DNA of 16,853 bases from Comamonadaceae bacterium. GTDB taxonomy: Bacteria > Pseudomonadota > Gammaproteobacteria > Burkholderiales > Burkholderiaceae_C. Of this stretch, positions 16,363-16,853 are shown in pieces. The position numbers were made by a program, and so were the translations under genes. Below the pieces are notes generated by a model. That model was not told where the DNA came from, ran no database searches, and worked only from the letters and a program-made list of their open reading frames with translations. The stretch's first letter is position 1, and each line of letters opens with the position of its first letter. The stretch is taken from positions 1 through 16,853 of the forward strand of contig CANKNK010000004.1 of assembly GCA_947483455.1 (NCBI GenBank), written 5' to 3'.

Positions 16363-16853
16363 ATGGACGAAAACACACAGGCGCAGGCGGAAGGCGACGG
16401 GCCGGTTTTTGTGCGCAAGCGGCGCAAAGGCATATACGTCCTTCCCAATTTATTTACGCTGGCCGCTTTGTTTGGCGGCTTTTATGCGGTGGTCATGGCC
16501 ATGCAAGGGCATTTCGACCAGTCCGCTATCGGCATTTTTTGCGCCATGGTCTTGGACAGCTTAGATGGCCGGGTTGCGCGCATGACCAACACCCAAAGTG
16601 CCTTTGGCGAGCAGATGGACTCCTTGTCAGACATGGTGTCCTTTGGCGCAGCGCCGGCCTTGGTATCGTACGAATGGGTACTGAAAGGATTGGGCAAATG
16701 GGGTTGGTTTGCCGCTTTTGTGTATTGTTCATGCGCCGCCTTGCGCTTGGCCCGCTTTAACGTGAACACCCATGTGGTGGACAAGCGCTATTTCCAGGGG
16801 CTACCGTCGCCCGCTGCAGCGGCTTTGGTAGCGGGATTTATTTGGTGGTGTAC
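16363..16853 (+). CDS. pssA: CDP-diacylglycerol--serine O-phosphatidyltransferase (N-terminal part, cut by window edge)
   Basis: PssA makes phosphatidylserine from CDP-diacylglycerol and serine, the route to phosphatidylethanolamine, in the inner membrane. The frame opens at an ATG at 16363 with AGGA about 7 nt upstream and stays open to the window end (163 residues seen). After a basic N-terminus (VRKRRKGIYVLPN) come a membrane helix at about 28-47 and the CDP-alcohol phosphotransferase motif: Asp65, Asp68-Gly69, Ala72-Arg73, Gly82, Asp86 and Asp90. More helices follow (about 114-130 and from 149). This is the short, multi-span bacterial type, unlike the E. coli phospholipase D-like PssA. 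In this order leuA often lies further downstream, which fits the ilv neighbourhood but cannot be seen here. Confidence 0.95.
   Translation, partial: MDENTQAQAEGDGPVFVRKRRKGIYVLPNLFTLAALFGGFYAVVMAMQGHFDQSAIGIFCAMVLDSLDGRVARMTNTQSAFGEQMDSLSDMVSFGAAPALVSYEWVLKGLGKWGWFAAFVYCSCAALRLARFNVNTHVVDKRYFQGLPSPAAAALVAGFIWWC

Overview
The window is ordinary chromosomal DNA of a betaproteobacterium in the order Burkholderiales, most likely family Comamonadaceae (relatives of Rhodoferax or Polaromonas). The evidence is the protein sequences themselves, the GC-rich codon use, and lineage-typical neighbours: DUF3619 and DUF3106 genes behind a sigma factor, glnB directly after nadE, and pssA after ilvC. I see no mobile element, rRNA, tRNA, CRISPR array or prophage gene. 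Coding density is high, and no gene-free stretch exceeds 300 bases.

Layout. (1) 1-1585, minus: molybdenum cofactor genes moaA then moeA, the latter cut by the window edge; no mobA lies between them. (2) 1734-3710: a soluble hybrid histidine kinase whose C-terminal receiver has lost its phosphoacceptor Asp, facing tail-to-tail a NarL/FixJ-type response regulator. (3) 3866-6717: a divergent pair of pyrophosphatases, the K+-independent proton-pumping hppA (minus, with a clear intrinsic terminator) and the soluble ppa (plus). (4) 6786-7976, minus: a FemAB-like/GNAT-fold protein (PF04339 type). (5) 8050-10095, plus: nadE (glutamine-dependent NAD+ synthetase) and glnB (PII), probably one operon joining NAD synthesis with nitrogen sensing. 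(6) 10118-12413, minus: an ECF-like sigma factor, a single-TM DUF3619 protein overlapping it by 4 bp, an exported helical DUF3106 protein, and an RDD-family membrane protein. (7) 12704-16200, plus: ilvB-ilvH-ilvC for branched-chain amino acids, with structured RNA candidates in both intergenic gaps. (8) 16229-16853: terminator-like hairpins, then pssA (phosphatidylserine synthase), cut by the window edge.

How the genes fit together. Most are housekeeping genes. The two pyrophosphatases remove PPi produced by biosynthesis, one of them conserving energy as a proton gradient. nadE takes its nitrogen from glutamine, the same nutrient signal PII reports. ilvBHC is the common isoleucine/valine/leucine trunk. 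The least described unit is the sigma/DUF3619/DUF3106/RDD cluster. Its layout (sigma factor, small single-span membrane protein, exported helical protein) resembles an envelope-sensing sigma/anti-sigma system and is my best candidate for an undescribed system. Second are the tandem hairpins before ilvC, the last ending in a terminator-like U-rich tract about 10 nt before the ilvC Shine-Dalgarno, and the degenerate receiver of the hybrid kinase.
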